A stretch of DNA of 41,066 bases from an uncultured Candidatus Saccharibacteria bacterium (GTDB lineage: Bacteria; Patescibacteriota; Saccharimonadia; Saccharimonadales; Saccharimonadaceae), in the NCBI GenBank assembly GCA_949480205.1, contig CASXXK010000006.1:1-41066 (forward strand), read 5' to 3'. A program made the position numbers and the translations under genes. Under the pieces are notes generated by a model. The model did no database searches and was not told the origin of the DNA. It was given only the letters and a program-made list of their open reading frames with translations. Position 1 is the first letter of the stretch. Each line of letters opens with the position of its first letter. This document shows, one piece after another, positions 7,644 through 16,530 of this stretch.

Positions 7644-7964
7644 ATGGCAAAGAAACCGATGGTAAAATCTCGAAAGCTGAAAGTAAATCTTGCCTATACT
7701 AAGGAAGAATTTAGCAAGATAAAGGCTGGCTCGATTGCACGGAGCATGGAGGATAAATGGGATATTGTTTATGAGGACGACTGGCTACATTTTTACCGTT
7801 CATGGACAGGTATTGAGGTTTACCGAGCTAAATTTACACTTCTTTCCGATGGCAATTATGAGCTTCAAGAGATTTTGGTAAATGATGACGAAATTGATAC
7901 AACTGATAGCGACCATGACTTCTCTACGGTTCAAAAGTTAATCCAGTACTATCTGTTGATTTGA
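7644..7964 (+). CDS. Conserved-looking small soluble protein (106 residues)
   Basis: The start at ATG 7644 follows the previous stop by two bases. The core WDIVYEDDWLHFYRSWTG with EVYRAKF resembles a family of small proteins I associate with ADP-ribosylation-related loci, often read as immunity or accessory factors. That link is from memory and weak. There are no membrane segments and the C-terminus is acidic. It is co-directional with the cargo operon. Confidence 0.5.
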   Translation: MAKKPMVKSRKLKVNLAYTKEEFSKIKAGSIARSMEDKWDIVYEDDWLHFYRSWTGIEVYRAKFTLLSDGNYELQEILVNDDEIDTTDSDHDFSTVQKLIQYYLLI

Positions 7965-8021
7965 GGTAGATTAAAAATATGACTGGTGGTGCCTTCACCT
8001 TTCACTGGATAGGAGTACTCC

Positions 8022-8057
8022 ATGAACGAAAGTTCTAAAACTTCACGAGGAGGTTAA
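8022..8057 (+). other. Possible leader micro-ORF MNESSKTSRGG
   Basis: An 11-codon ORF with GGAG 6 bases upstream. Its end contains a second SD-like GAGGAGG followed by a 3-codon ORF. It lies in the 7965-8107 gap before the DnaB-like gene and could be a translational leader; the evidence is only spacing. Confidence 0.25.
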
Positions 8058-8107
8058 ATGTCAAGGTAGACGCAGCCACTAATTTAATTAAAATAATGGA
8101 GCTTACA

Positions 8108-9172
8108 ATGGAAATACCCACCGATATTATGCAAGAAGCCGAAAAAACTGCAGATAGCTTTATGGAGCTTGACTGCGATGAGCTATCTTGGCTTGCCGAG
8201 CTTCATCAATACTTATCTCGGCACAAAACCGACTACGAGGCTATCAACGACAAAATTTTGCCGTTATTTTATAAATTAGGAATTTTCGTAGGTCCAACTG
8301 GTTTCTCTTTTTGGCAAGCAGGTTTTGAGTGGGCAGAGAGCAAAGAAACGGAAGATAAATATCAAAAATTGGATTTAAAGACTACCTTAGCCCTATTAAC
8401 TGCGGCACTTCGAGGTGCAGAATCTTACGGAGCTGACTATTGGTATTCCAAAGGCGTTACACAGAAACTGATCGCTCGTTTGGTTAAATTTAGAGAAAAT
8501 GAGCCAAAACCGAAGCCCTTTGAATTCGTCAAAACTGGTTTTACTAACCTGGACAAGGCAACTGGTGGTTTAAGAAAAGGTGGTATTACTGTTATTGGCT
8601 CACGACCTGCAATGGGAGTAATTAGCTTTGCGGCCGACATTGCTGATAACATTGTGATTAAGGAGGATAGGTCAGACGCAGTTTTACTATTTACCGAATT
8701 AAGATCTACTGAAAAGTTTATCCGAGGTAGATGTGAAATAATCATGGTAGAACGATTTTCTAAAACTTCAATCTTCGAAGTCATGCAAGCCGAAGCAGGT
8801 AAACACGGTGCTAAATTACTAATTTGGGAAACTACCATACTGGCTCCTCAAATTTTCCGTGATATGCGAAAGACTGCCGTTAAACTCAATATTCCAGTCA
8901 TAATACTAATGCACTTGCCGTACTATCAGGATTCAGTTGACAAAAAGCCATGTCCAGCCCTAGATGAATTTTATATCGTAGAGGAGCAATTAAGTTGCAT
9001 TGATACAGTTATAGCCCTTCATCGACCATCTTTCTATTACACTGAAGACGAGATGGAATATGGAAAGAGCTACGGTAGCGAAACCGAGCTTGCCGTATTA
9101 AAGGCTGCTAACGGAGAGACTGGTATTGTAGAAATTAAGTTCGATATTGACACAATTAAATTCGTAAATTAG
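8108..9172 (+). CDS. DnaB/RecA-like ATPase-fold protein with lost Walker lysine
   Basis: A 354-residue protein. The C-terminal half matches the replicative-helicase (DnaB_C/RecA-like) layout: TGFTNLDKATGGL, then GITVIGSRPAMGVIS where DnaB has GxRPGMGKTS, then a strand-rich core with VIILMHL, and LHRPSFY where DnaB has LHR. The Walker A lysine is Val (about residue 171), so ATP hydrolysis is doubtful. The N-terminal half (1-135) is helical and unrecognised. I prefer the start at 8108 because GGAG lies six bases before it; 8096 is possible. It may modulate the host helicase or act in element replication; this is inference. The gap 9173-9326 after it shows nothing. Confidence 0.6.
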   Translation: MEIPTDIMQEAEKTADSFMELDCDELSWLAELHQYLSRHKTDYEAINDKILPLFYKLGIFVGPTGFSFWQAGFEWAESKETEDKYQKLDLKTTLALLTAALRGAESYGADYWYSKGVTQKLIARLVKFRENEPKPKPFEFVKTGFTNLDKATGGLRKGGITVIGSRPAMGVISFAADIADNIVIKEDRSDAVLLFTELRSTEKFIRGRCEIIMVERFSKTSIFEVMQAEAGKHGAKLLIWETTILAPQIFRDMRKTAVKLNIPVIILMHLPYYQDSVDKKPCPALDEFYIVEEQLSCIDTVIALHRPSFYYTEDEMEYGKSYGSETELAVLKAANGETGIVEIKFDIDTIKFVN

Positions 9173-9326
9173 CAACTTTTTCGATAAATTTCTGCGTAAG
9201 CCCAAAAACTATAATATACGGTGCTACAAAATTGAATTAGTCTATCGCAGTTGAAAGTTTACTATTTTAGTTATATTGTTAATAACCTATCTTATCTCCA
9301 CTATATAATGTAATACATACTTGTTA

Positions 9327-9515
9327 TTAACTATCACCAGAATATAGCCAATTATTGAAGTCGGTAGATAAGATATCTTCCCATCTTTTTATCTCATTGT
9401 CTATCGAATTTAATAGCTGTCGGTCGATTTCTAATCTATTAACCTCCGTTTTTTGGTTAAGTTGATTGTTTTTATCGTCCAAAAGATGTAAATTTTTACT
9501 AGGTAGGTATACCAT
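9327..9515 (-). CDS. Small hypothetical protein, doubtful
   Basis: A 62-codon frame, hydrophilic and partly helical (RLEIDRQLLNSIDNEIKRWEDIL), without a clear SD, just downstream of the GIY-YIG gene. It may be the last gene of that operon or spurious. Confidence 0.3.
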   Translation of the reverse strand: MVYLPSKNLHLLDDKNNQLNQKTEVNRLEIDRQLLNSIDNEIKRWEDILSTDFNNWLYSGDS

Positions 9516-9530
9516 TCATGCTATTATTCG

Positions 9531-10130
9531 TTATTGAACGTCTTGTATGTCGGATAGCCTCGTGCCCCTATAGCACCAGTACTGCGCTCCCCGATAAGCG
9601 CCAGATTTATTAGCTTTACCGATTTCTTCCATAATTTTTCTTGTTAAAGGTGTAAGCTTATAGATATACCCTAAATACTCCACTTCACGTTCGCCAACAA
9701 CTTTAGCTATAATTGTTTTATCACAAGATAAATTAATTTTATCACCATTTTTTAAACCCTTGCGATAAAAACTGAATAATTTGCTATCGGTACGCGCTCT
9801 ACTAATGGAGTTGAATTGTTGCTCTCTATCCACATTCTCTGGAAAAATAATAATACATTCAAAAGCAGATAATAGCTGCTTTACTAAATCTAACGCAAAA
9901 AGTTCGCTATCCGCTACACGATGCTTAGAAAAAACTTCATGAACTAACTTTTCTTTATCATCATATTCGTCTACTTCAATAGCGAATGCACGTTTTAAAC
10001 CAACAACATTATAGTACCCATTACTTTCTAAAAAGCGCATTCTTTCTTGATACTGCTTAGGCTGAGTTTTTCCTATCTTAATAAGGCCAGAAACAGCGGT
10101 TGTCATTACATAAATTATGCCCCTAGCCAT
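9531..10130 (-). CDS. T5orf172/GIY-YIG nuclease with DUF4357 C-terminus
   Basis: A 199-residue protein. The N-terminal part (about 1-95) fits the GIY-YIG superfamily T5orf172 type: GIIYVMTT, GLIKIGKTQ, an Arg-containing helix ERMRFL, and the E of ADSELFAL. The C-terminal part (about 130-195) matches DUF4357 (KLTPLTRKIMEEIGK and GAQYWCYRGTRLSDI), a domain often attached to restriction or methylase-associated proteins. It starts on the base after the end of the DUF262-HNH gene, so it is co-translated with it. It probably provides nuclease activity in the restriction cluster. Confidence 0.75.
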   Translation of the reverse strand: MARGIIYVMTTAVSGLIKIGKTQPKQYQERMRFLESNGYYNVVGLKRAFAIEVDEYDDKEKLVHEVFSKHRVADSELFALDLVKQLLSAFECIIIFPENVDREQQFNSISRARTDSKLFSFYRKGLKNGDKINLSCDKTIIAKVVGEREVEYLGYIYKLTPLTRKIMEEIGKANKSGAYRGAQYWCYRGTRLSDIQDVQ

Positions 10131-11294
10131 TTATCTATTGCCTTTCGCGCGATTATGGGTTTTACAAAGCATCTGGCAATTATCCTCACTCGTGCCGCCC
10201 CCTTTGCTCCATGCAGTTACGTGATCGGCATCCATCTCACTTAGGCTATAGATTTTAGCTCTCGTAGCTTCATGACCTAATGCACAAAGTGGGCAGTTGG
10301 ATTCTCCTTTGTCCTGCGCCTTTATGGTCTGATCAGTGTAAACCTTACGTTTGGTTGCTTCGTCGAAGATTCGAACATCTAATAAACTTGGATTTTGGCA
10401 GCCGTCTAGTACATACTCAAAAATACCTTTGCGATTTTTGATATATGGATCGGAGTACAATTCTTCAATCTGTCCAGATAGTTCGCTAGGATCGTAGGGG
10501 TTATGATGATATTTTCTGTACAGTCCATCCCAATCTAAGCCCCTCATTTCGCTTTTTACATCCGGGAAAGTTGTTGCCGCCCAATCTATCACGGTATTAA
10601 AATAAGTTTTCAATTCGTTAATATCGTCATCATACCTATGCTTACTCATATAACCATCAATGTTGTCATTAGAGACCCAGTCAAGTGCTGTCCTTAAGAA
10701 ATCTTGACGGTTTACCGCTCCGGAAATATATGCGCTCCATTTTTGAATATTAGAGTTTCGCGAGTTAGAAAACTCAGCCTTGGCCACAGTTACGAATGGC
10801 CCAGAATAAGTAGCGTTATTGAGCTCCTGTTCATTTAGGGGGATACCGGCAATATTGATAGTTTTGAACCAGTTCTTAATTTCACTTTCTTCGCCTTCGC
10901 AAATGTAGATCGTAAGTGGAGTATTTAGGATTTTGTTCTGCAGATCTTGAGCTAGACCGGAAAAATATTGTTCCATACCATGCTGATCTTTTATTGCAAA
11001 TTTGTTAGTTACAAAACGCCCAAAGCTAGTAACACGTTGTTGGCCATCAAGCACTTCGTATTTACCGTCTCCGACTTTATTAAAATAAATCAGTCCGAGT
11101 GGGTATCCGTTAAGAATTGATTCAACCACGGCAACATCCTTTTTACCGTCCGCATAAATATAATTGCGTTGGTATTCGGGTTGGATTACTAATTTACCAC
11201 CCATGCCGAAAAGGCCTTTACCTTCCAATTCATTATAAATAAAACCTTCGCATAAATCTTTGACAGTTAAATCTGTACGTAAAGTCGTGATCAT
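10131..11294 (-). CDS. DUF262-HNH endonuclease
   Basis: A 387-residue protein with an N-terminal DUF262 (ParB/Srx-like, GmrS-related) domain: [36 protein letters not shown] helical middle follows, then a C-terminal HNH nuclease with [22 protein letters not shown] and KTHN, with the Cys pairs binding zinc. DUF262-HNH proteins are nucleotide-dependent restriction enzymes in several defence systems. Its ATG follows immediately after the TAG of the longest reading frame of the upstream methyltransferase locus, and GIY-YIG follows without gap. It may cut DNA lacking, or carrying, the methylation made by the neighbouring methylase. Confidence 0.82.
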   Translation of the reverse strand: MITTLRTDLTVKDLCEGFIYNELEGKGLFGMGGKLVIQPEYQRNYIYADGKKDVAVVESILNGYPLGLIYFNKVGDGKYEVLDGQQRVTSFGRFVTNKFAIKDQHGMEQYFSGLAQDLQNKILNTPLTIYICEGEESEIKNWFKTINIAGIPLNEQELNNATYSGPFVTVAKAEFSNSRNSNIQKWSAYISGAVNRQDFLRTALDWVSNDNIDGYMSKHRYDDDINELKTYFNTVIDWAATTFPDVKSEMRGLDWDGLYRKYHHNPYDPSELSGQIEELYSDPYIKNRKGIFEYVLDGCQNPSLLDVRIFDEATKRKVYTDQTIKAQDKGESNCPLCALGHEATRAKIYSLSEMDADHVTAWSKGGGTSEDNCQMLCKTHNRAKGNR

Positions 11295-11528
11295 CTAATT
11301 ATTCTCTTTAAATTTAATAAAAATGCGCTTATAAATTTTCTTGCCAGCAATAAGAGGCTGTGCAACCATGCTATCAATATTCCATATACCGTTAGAAAAG
11401 CCTTTTCCTTCGCTTTCCGTTGCGCCAACAATCTCGAATTGCTCGGGACAAAATTTATCTAAAAATGAAATTGGTACACCCATAACACCATTATTCCTTA
11501 AACCTAATAAGAATTCGTTTGTAGACAT
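11295..11528 (-). CDS. Alternative methyltransferase C-terminal module C
   Basis: A 77-codon module carrying GVMGVPISFLDKFCPEQFEI and ending KKIYKRIFIKFKENN, the C-terminal signature of EcoRI-family adenine methyltransferases but without catalytic domain. ATG 11528 has its own SD GGAGGTAAAA, so it could be made alone. The frame is also open upstream all the way to the (GA)8 tract, so loss of one GA unit in the methyltransferase would append it, giving a 488-residue protein. Its TAG abuts the ATG of the DUF262-HNH gene. Confidence 0.6.
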   Translation of the reverse strand: MSTNEFLLGLRNNGVMGVPISFLDKFCPEQFEIVGATESEGKGFSNGIWNIDSMVAQPLIAGKKIYKRIFIKFKENN

Positions 11529-11661
11529 TTTTACCTCCGATTGAGACTGACATATTGATACCTTTTGCCCACCCGTTTGGTCTTCCGTAATCATATGAAC
11601 AGCCGATGATTTCGAACTGTTCCGGACAGAATTTGTCGAGGAATGAGATTGGGACTCCCAT
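11491..11661 (-). pseudogene. Alternative methyltransferase C-terminal module B
   Basis: A second 56-codon copy of the same module (MGVPISFLDKFCPEQFEI to YKRILIRFKE) in a different frame, overlapping the start of module C. Gain of one GA unit in the upstream tract would join it to the methyltransferase (424 residues), with no stop in between. It resembles modules A and C at protein level but its codons differ, so it is an old or independently acquired duplication. No independent start signal seen. Confidence 0.6.
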
Positions 11662-11668
11662 GATACCA

Positions 11669-12763
11669 TTACATCTTGCTCCTGATGACGATTCTGAAGT
11701 ACGGCGTAATTCTGCGCAAGCGCCTCTCTCTCTCTCTCTCGGTGCCGCTATTATCGCTCATTGTATAAGTTAGGTCCTTGCCGTCATCACCTTTACGAAA
11801 CTTTTCAATCTCAAATTGTTCCGGACAATACTTGTCGAGAAAGCTAATCGGCACGCCCATCCCGGCTTTATAATCACTCGGAATCGCATCGGTATACGAG
11901 ACTTCTATTGCATCGTAATTATCATATTTCGGGTATCCGCGCTCACGTATTTCTTTGTGTTTACTATACTTAAGATTGTCCGCCATAGTCATGAGTGAAA
12001 GTGGCTGATGGCGACGCCCATGATCGAGATTAGTGAACCATATTACTCCACTTACCCGAATCATGCCTTCCTGATGGTCGGATGCGGTGGCATAATCTTG
12101 ATAATACTTGTTTATAAAATGGGTTGCTCCACCTTTAAAGCCAGTGCCAAGCCACAATTTATTGTACTTTATTAGAGGGAATACCTCTTTGTAAGTTATG
12201 GCATTTTGATGAGCTATAGTTATGATTCTGCGTTGATTACCATCTAGAGCCCAGGCTAGAAACTCACGAAACAATGAAAATGGCGGATTAGTGATAATTA
12301 TATCCGCTTCATCACGCAACTCACAAACTTCCTCACTTCGAAAATCGCCATCACCATCAAGGTAATCCCACTTCAGATCATTGATATCTATCTTTTTATC
12401 CCGATTCCTATCATTTTCCAGCACAAAGATCTTGCCGCGCGATCTAGTTTTATTCCTATCAAACTTCGGATCGCTCATTTCAAATAAAGTCGGTTGATAA
12501 GCAATTTCTGACGGTTTACTATCGGCGGCGTAACTCGTACTAATTAGCTTCTTCAACCCAAAAGTTTCAAAATTTTGCGCAAAATACTTGGTAAAATTAC
12601 TCCATTCTGGGTCATCACAAGGTAAAAGAATTGTTTTACCGCGAAAAACATCTGGATTGTACTCCAAATATGCGTTCATTTCACGTTCAATATCAGCGTA
12701 TTGAGTATAAAACTCATCGTTTTTGGCTCGTTTTGCTTGATGCAGGGAATCGTTCTTTGCCAT
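11669..12763 (-). CDS. EcoRI-family adenine-specific DNA methyltransferase, GA-repeat switch
   Basis: A 364-residue protein of the EcoRI methylase family, transferring methyl from SAM to adenine N6. It shows NDEFYTQYADIEREM at the start, catalytic motif IV ITNPPFSLF (Asn159-Phe162), IAHQNAI, WLGTGFKGG, WFTNLDHGRR, and the C-terminal block GVPISFLDKYCPEQFEI ending in YFRIVIRSK. The ATG at 12763 is six bases after TATAAT, so a leaderless mRNA is expected. Near the end a (GA)8 tract encodes ERERER. In the present frame the protein has module A as C-terminus; other repeat counts fuse it to modules B or C. It probably protects host DNA from the adjacent DUF262-HNH and GIY-YIG nucleases. Confidence 0.85.
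   Translation of the reverse strand: MAKNDSLHQAKRAKNDEFYTQYADIEREMNAYLEYNPDVFRGKTILLPCDDPEWSNFTKYFAQNFETFGLKKLISTSYAADSKPSEIAYQPTLFEMSDPKFDRNKTRSRGKIFVLENDRNRDKKIDINDLKWDYLDGDGDFRSEEVCELRDEADIIITNPPFSLFREFLAWALDGNQRRIITIAHQNAITYKEVFPLIKYNKLWLGTGFKGGATHFINKYYQDYATASDHQEGMIRVSGVIWFTNLDHGRRHQPLSLMTMADNLKYSKHKEIRERGYPKYDNYDAIEVSYTDAIPSDYKAGMGVPISFLDKYCPEQFEIEKFRKGDDGKDLTYTMSDNSGTERERERRLRRITPYFRIVIRSKM
11724..11740 (-). repeat. (GA)8 simple sequence repeat in methyltransferase
   Basis: A 17-base alternating GA run on the coding strand near the 3' end of the methyltransferase. Dinucleotide runs of this length are typical slipped-strand phase-variation sites. All three downstream frames are open into plausible C-termini. 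Confidence 0.85.
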
Positions 12764-12848
12764 GTTTTTATTATACAATATGGTTTGTTGTTAATCAATA
12801 TATTTACTCTGTCGGGACGCTACAATAGCATATCCCAAAGCCTTATCT

Positions 12849-13793
12849 CTACTTACTCCTACGATTTACCTCAATACTTATAATGCTTTTATCAAAATTC
12901 ATCATGATATGTTCCATCAGAACATCCAGGCTTTTTTCATTCAACCCTTCATATGTCTTTGGACTATAATAGTCGCCAAGTAATAATGAAAGCTCAGTTC
13001 TGGTTGCAATTGTATCGCCGAGGTACTTCTTTTCAAATTCTCTTAGTTTCTTCATGTAGTTGGAAGAAATACTAGTTACAAATAGACACTCATCTTGTTT
13101 TTGCTCCCTAAAAGTGATATTTAGATTTTTCTCACACTGCCTTGCAACATCCTGAAAATCTATAGGTTCATTATCCAATTTACCGTTATATTGTAAAACA
13201 ATTGAAAACAAAGCTTCTTCAATGTCATGCAGCGATTTGTTAAAGACTTCTGATGAAAAAATGTTTGTATTATATGAAAAGTCAAACGGAACTTCTGTGC
13301 CATAAACATTATTTTGAATCGGCGTAATTCTATCATCATAAATTACATTGAGAATATAAAAAGCACCCAGCGCTAAAAGCATAGTACGTATATTCGCTTT
13401 GCGCGCATTTTTCAGACGATCATGCTTTAGCTCACAATATACTGAATAAAAGTCATTTTCATCTTTAGCATTGTAATCGAATGGCATAATTTCACGCAAT
13501 ATTTTACAAAAACAGAAATTTTCATTGCGGACATAAAGCATTTTATTTGTTAGACCAAAATAGCCTACAACCTTAGATGCAGTTTTGCCTATGGTCGTCT
13601 CGGTCTTACTAAATTCAGCCCTACAGATATCTTTGTAAAGTGATTCGATATTAATACAAATTCTGACTATAAGATCTAAAATTTTGTTCGAATACGCCCC
13701 AGCCTGGCAATCGTCAAAAGTTATGCTATATGACAAATCAATAATTTCTTGTTCAATAATTTTATATGTAGACCAATATACACTACCTCGCAT
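12849..13793 (-). CDS. HEPN-like protein, unknown function
   Basis: A 314-residue soluble, helix-rich protein with SD AGGAGG before tandem ATGs; the second ATG has the better spacing. The motif YCELKHDRLKNARKANIRTML with a following hydrophobic helix resembles HEPN or abortive-infection-type helical proteins, where a conserved Lys-His-x-Arg sits after a helix. The assignment is tentative. It lies upstream of the methyltransferase cluster on the same strand, consistent with a defence role. Confidence 0.45.
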   Translation of the reverse strand: MRGSVYWSTYKIIEQEIIDLSYSITFDDCQAGAYSNKILDLIVRICINIESLYKDICRAEFSKTETTIGKTASKVVGYFGLTNKMLYVRNENFCFCKILREIMPFDYNAKDENDFYSVYCELKHDRLKNARKANIRTMLLALGAFYILNVIYDDRITPIQNNVYGTEVPFDFSYNTNIFSSEVFNKSLHDIEEALFSIVLQYNGKLDNEPIDFQDVARQCEKNLNITFREQKQDECLFVTSISSNYMKKLREFEKKYLGDTIATRTELSLLLGDYYSPKTYEGLNEKSLDVLMEHIMMNFDKSIISIEVNRRSK

Positions 13794-13868
13794 CATTTAC
13801 CTCCTATTTTATATTATGATATTATCATTGCCGTCACATATTCCAAAGCACAAGTTACATAATTAATA

Positions 13869-13874
13869 TATAAT
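13869..13874 (+). promoter_or_regulatory. -10 box, leaderless promoter of mod
   Basis: TATAAT six bases before the ATG at 13881 puts transcription start at the start codon. The -35 is weak. Confidence 0.55.
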
Positions 13875-13880
13875 ATACAT

Positions 13881-15101
13881 ATGCCCAATCACACAGATTA
13901 CCATACCAAAATCGGTCTCAGCAACAGCAACGACAAAAGTTTTTTGCTTTCGAATCGCAGTGTCGTGCTGAACTGGCCATACAAAGATTGCGTGTTGGAG
14001 GGTAAACAAACTAAAGAAACCGCCAAAGGTGATGAAAATTTCCTGCACATTGTGGATGATGCGACAGAAATTAGTGAACTACTAGAACCAAAAGATTTTA
14101 CAAATCTGAGATTACATAAAATTAGTACAAAAATCGCTCCGGAAGTCAAAAATAATACCGTCAAAAAGTCACAAATTGCAGCTGACGCCACAACTACAAT
14201 TGAGAATTTTACCGATCAAGATAATCTTATCATCAAAGGCAACAATCTCATTGCGCTTCATTCCCTGCGACCGCGCTTTGCGGGCGAAATCAAACTGATT
14301 TATATCGACGTACCATTCAATACGGGTGATGATAGCTTTTGTTATAACGATACTTTTACCCACTCCACGTGGCTCACTTTTATGAAAAATCGCCTAGAAG
14401 TAGCGAAAGATTTGCTCACCACTGACGGCTCGATTTTTATCCACGCTGACTGGCATGAAGTGCACTATCTCAAAGTTCTCTGCGACGAAATTCTAGGCCG
14501 CGATAATTTTATCAACGAAATTATTTGGTGCTACACTGGCCCAGGTAGCCCGCAGATGCAACAGCTCAACCGCAAACACGACACCATTCTTTGGTACGCT
14601 AAAGACCCAGATAATTTTACTTTTAACAAAGACACTGTACGCGTGCCTTACACCAGCACTTATCAATCCCTGCGCAAAAGTCTGAATGCTGGCGATGGTT
14701 GGACGGACGAAGATGTAGCGCGGATGCGCGAAAAAGGTCGTGTACCGGATGATTGGTGGAGCGATATTGCCGTAGCAGCGCGCGTGCCAGTCGATGACAA
14801 AAAACGCACGGGCTATATGACCGAAAAACCAATTAAGCTGATGGAACGCATCATCAAAATGGCGTCAAATTCAGGTGACATCGTGTTGGATTTTTTTGCT
14901 GGCAGTGGTACTACGCCATACGTAGCGGCGCAGCTTGGCCGGCAGTTCATTGCCGTGGAGCAATTGAACGGTGCGCACCGCCTGATGTTGCAACGTCTGG
15001 AAGGCGAAGCGGATTTTATCAGTTGCGAAATTGCAGACCCTGCGGATGTAGAAGCAAATTCTGATCACGAAAGTTTAACCCCAGAATCACATGTCGCCTG
15101 A
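13881..15101 (+). CDS. Type III Mod-like DNA methyltransferase, altered motif IV
   Basis: A 406-residue beta-class adenine methyltransferase of the type III Mod group. N-terminal NWPYKDCVLEGKQTKE and LIIKGNNLIALHSL match Mod; motif I is VLDFFAGSGTT in the C-terminal part. Motif IV, normally DPPY, reads DVPF (Asp143-Val144-Pro145-Phe146; codons GAC GTA CCA TTC), a change that may reduce or abolish methylation. The target-recognition region is short, since typical Mod proteins are 550-650 residues. It overlaps the downstream res gene by 11 bases. The pair may be a decaying R-M system or a divergent variant. Confidence 0.8.
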   Translation: MPNHTDYHTKIGLSNSNDKSFLLSNRSVVLNWPYKDCVLEGKQTKETAKGDENFLHIVDDATEISELLEPKDFTNLRLHKISTKIAPEVKNNTVKKSQIAADATTTIENFTDQDNLIIKGNNLIALHSLRPRFAGEIKLIYIDVPFNTGDDSFCYNDTFTHSTWLTFMKNRLEVAKDLLTTDGSIFIHADWHEVHYLKVLCDEILGRDNFINEIIWCYTGPGSPQMQQLNRKHDTILWYAKDPDNFTFNKDTVRVPYTSTYQSLRKSLNAGDGWTDEDVARMREKGRVPDDWWSDIAVAARVPVDDKKRTGYMTEKPIKLMERIIKMASNSGDIVLDFFAGSGTTPYVAAQLGRQFIAVEQLNGAHRLMLQRLEGEADFISCEIADPADVEANSDHESLTPESHVA

Positions 15102-16530
15102 AATTAACCACAATCTGCGCTATGCACCACGCGCATATCAAGTCGCGGCGTTAGAACGTTGGCAAAAATACATGGACAGTGCACCAAAATTGCCCGTGCA
15201 ACTTTTGTTCAATATGGCTACGGGTTCAGGCAAAACTTATATTATGGCAGCGCTGATGCTGGATTTATATGCGCGCGGTTGGCGCAACTTTCTTTTTTTC
15301 GTAAACTCCGCCAATATTTTGGAAAAGACGCGTGATAATTTCGTACGACTAAACTCGCCAAAATATTTATTTGTACCAAATACTAAAATTGACGGCAGGA
15401 ATATTCGCGTACGAGAAATTCGCAGCTTTTATGAAAGTGATCCGAACGCAATCAACATTTATTTTACTACCACTCAGCGCCTACATACCGATTTAAATAT
15501 TCCACATGAGAATCGAATCTCTTACGCCGAACTCGCACAGTATAATATTGTCTTGATCGGTGATGAGGCTCATCATAATAATGCCAAGAATAACCTTTAC
15601 CGTCCGACGACGTTTGGAAATTGGGAAGATACCGTGGCGCGAATTCTGCAACAAAATCCGCAAAGCATGTTACTGGAATTTACGGCTACGATGGATTTTG
15701 CAGATATAACGATTCAGAAAAAATACCGCGAGCGCACAATTTTCCAATACGATTTGCGGAAGTTTTGCCAAGACGGATTTAGTAAAGAAGTATTATTATA
15801 TAGTGCAACAGACAACTTGCTGGAACGCGAGTTGCAGGCCATAGTCCTTAGCCAATATCGTAAATATGTAGCACAAAAGTACAATATTCCCTGCAAGCCG
15901 GTGGTAATGTTCAAAAGTCGTACCGTGTATGAAAACAAAAATAATTTGTCATATTTTGAACTCTTGTTGTTACATTTAACGCCAGAAAGATTGGCAAAAA
16001 TACGCGACAATGCGACTGGAATTTTACAAAAAGCCTTCCAATTCTTTGAGCAAAACAAAATTAGTCTTGAGCAACTTTGCCAGGAACTTCAGCAAGATTT
16101 TGCGCCAGCTAACCTCTTGCGTATGGATGGTGGCCAACAAGTTTCTAAACAAATGCAACATGCTGTGAATACTTTGGAAGCACCAGAAAATCATTATCGA
16201 GCAATTTTTGCCGTGGATATGCTCAAGGAAGGTTGGGATGTTTTGAATCTGTTTGACATTGTGCGACTTTATGAAACCCGTGACGGCAAAACTAAAAATG
16301 GAATTTACATTCCAGGCAAAACCACAATTTCTGAAGCGCAATTGATTGGCCGTGGCGCGCGCTATTTCCCCTTTGCTACGAGCCATCAGAAAGATAAATA
16401 TCGGCGCAAATTTGATGACGAGCTAGAAAACGAATTACGCATTTTGGAACAACTGCATTATCATACTAGCCGCGACGTGCAGTATATTCATGAAATTCAG
16501 CAAGCTTTGGACAAAATTGGGCTAAACTAA
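15091..16530 (+). CDS. Type III Res-like helicase, lacking nuclease domain
   Basis: A 479-residue SF2 helicase of the type III restriction subunit group. Walker A is FNMATGSGKT, motif II is DEAH (IGDEAHHNN), motif III-like is FTATMD, and motif VI-like is QLIGRGARYFP. It ends soon after motif VI, where full Res subunits (around 900 residues or more) continue into a PD-(D/E)XK endonuclease, so the cutting domain is missing. It overlaps mod by 11 bases. Its 3' end overlaps the convergent ABC-F gene by 9 bases, which suggests the truncation happened at this junction. Confidence 0.8.
   Translation: MSPEINHNLRYAPRAYQVAALERWQKYMDSAPKLPVQLLFNMATGSGKTYIMAALMLDLYARGWRNFLFFVNSANILEKTRDNFVRLNSPKYLFVPNTKIDGRNIRVREIRSFYESDPNAINIYFTTTQRLHTDLNIPHENRISYAELAQYNIVLIGDEAHHNNAKNNLYRPTTFGNWEDTVARILQQNPQSMLLEFTATMDFADITIQKKYRERTIFQYDLRKFCQDGFSKEVLLYSATDNLLERELQAIVLSQYRKYVAQKYNIPCKPVVMFKSRTVYENKNNLSYFELLLLHLTPERLAKIRDNATGILQKAFQFFEQNKISLEQLCQELQQDFAPANLLRMDGGQQVSKQMQHAVNTLEAPENHYRAIFAVDMLKEGWDVLNLFDIVRLYETRDGKTKNGIYIPGKTTISEAQLIGRGARYFPFATSHQKDKYRRKFDDELENELRILEQLHYHTSRDVQYIHEIQQALDKIGLN

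Noticed and set aside
2587-13800. Defined att sites or tRNA-targeted integration of the serine-recombinase element
   Set aside because: I could not find a matching pair of short direct repeats at plausible borders by eye.
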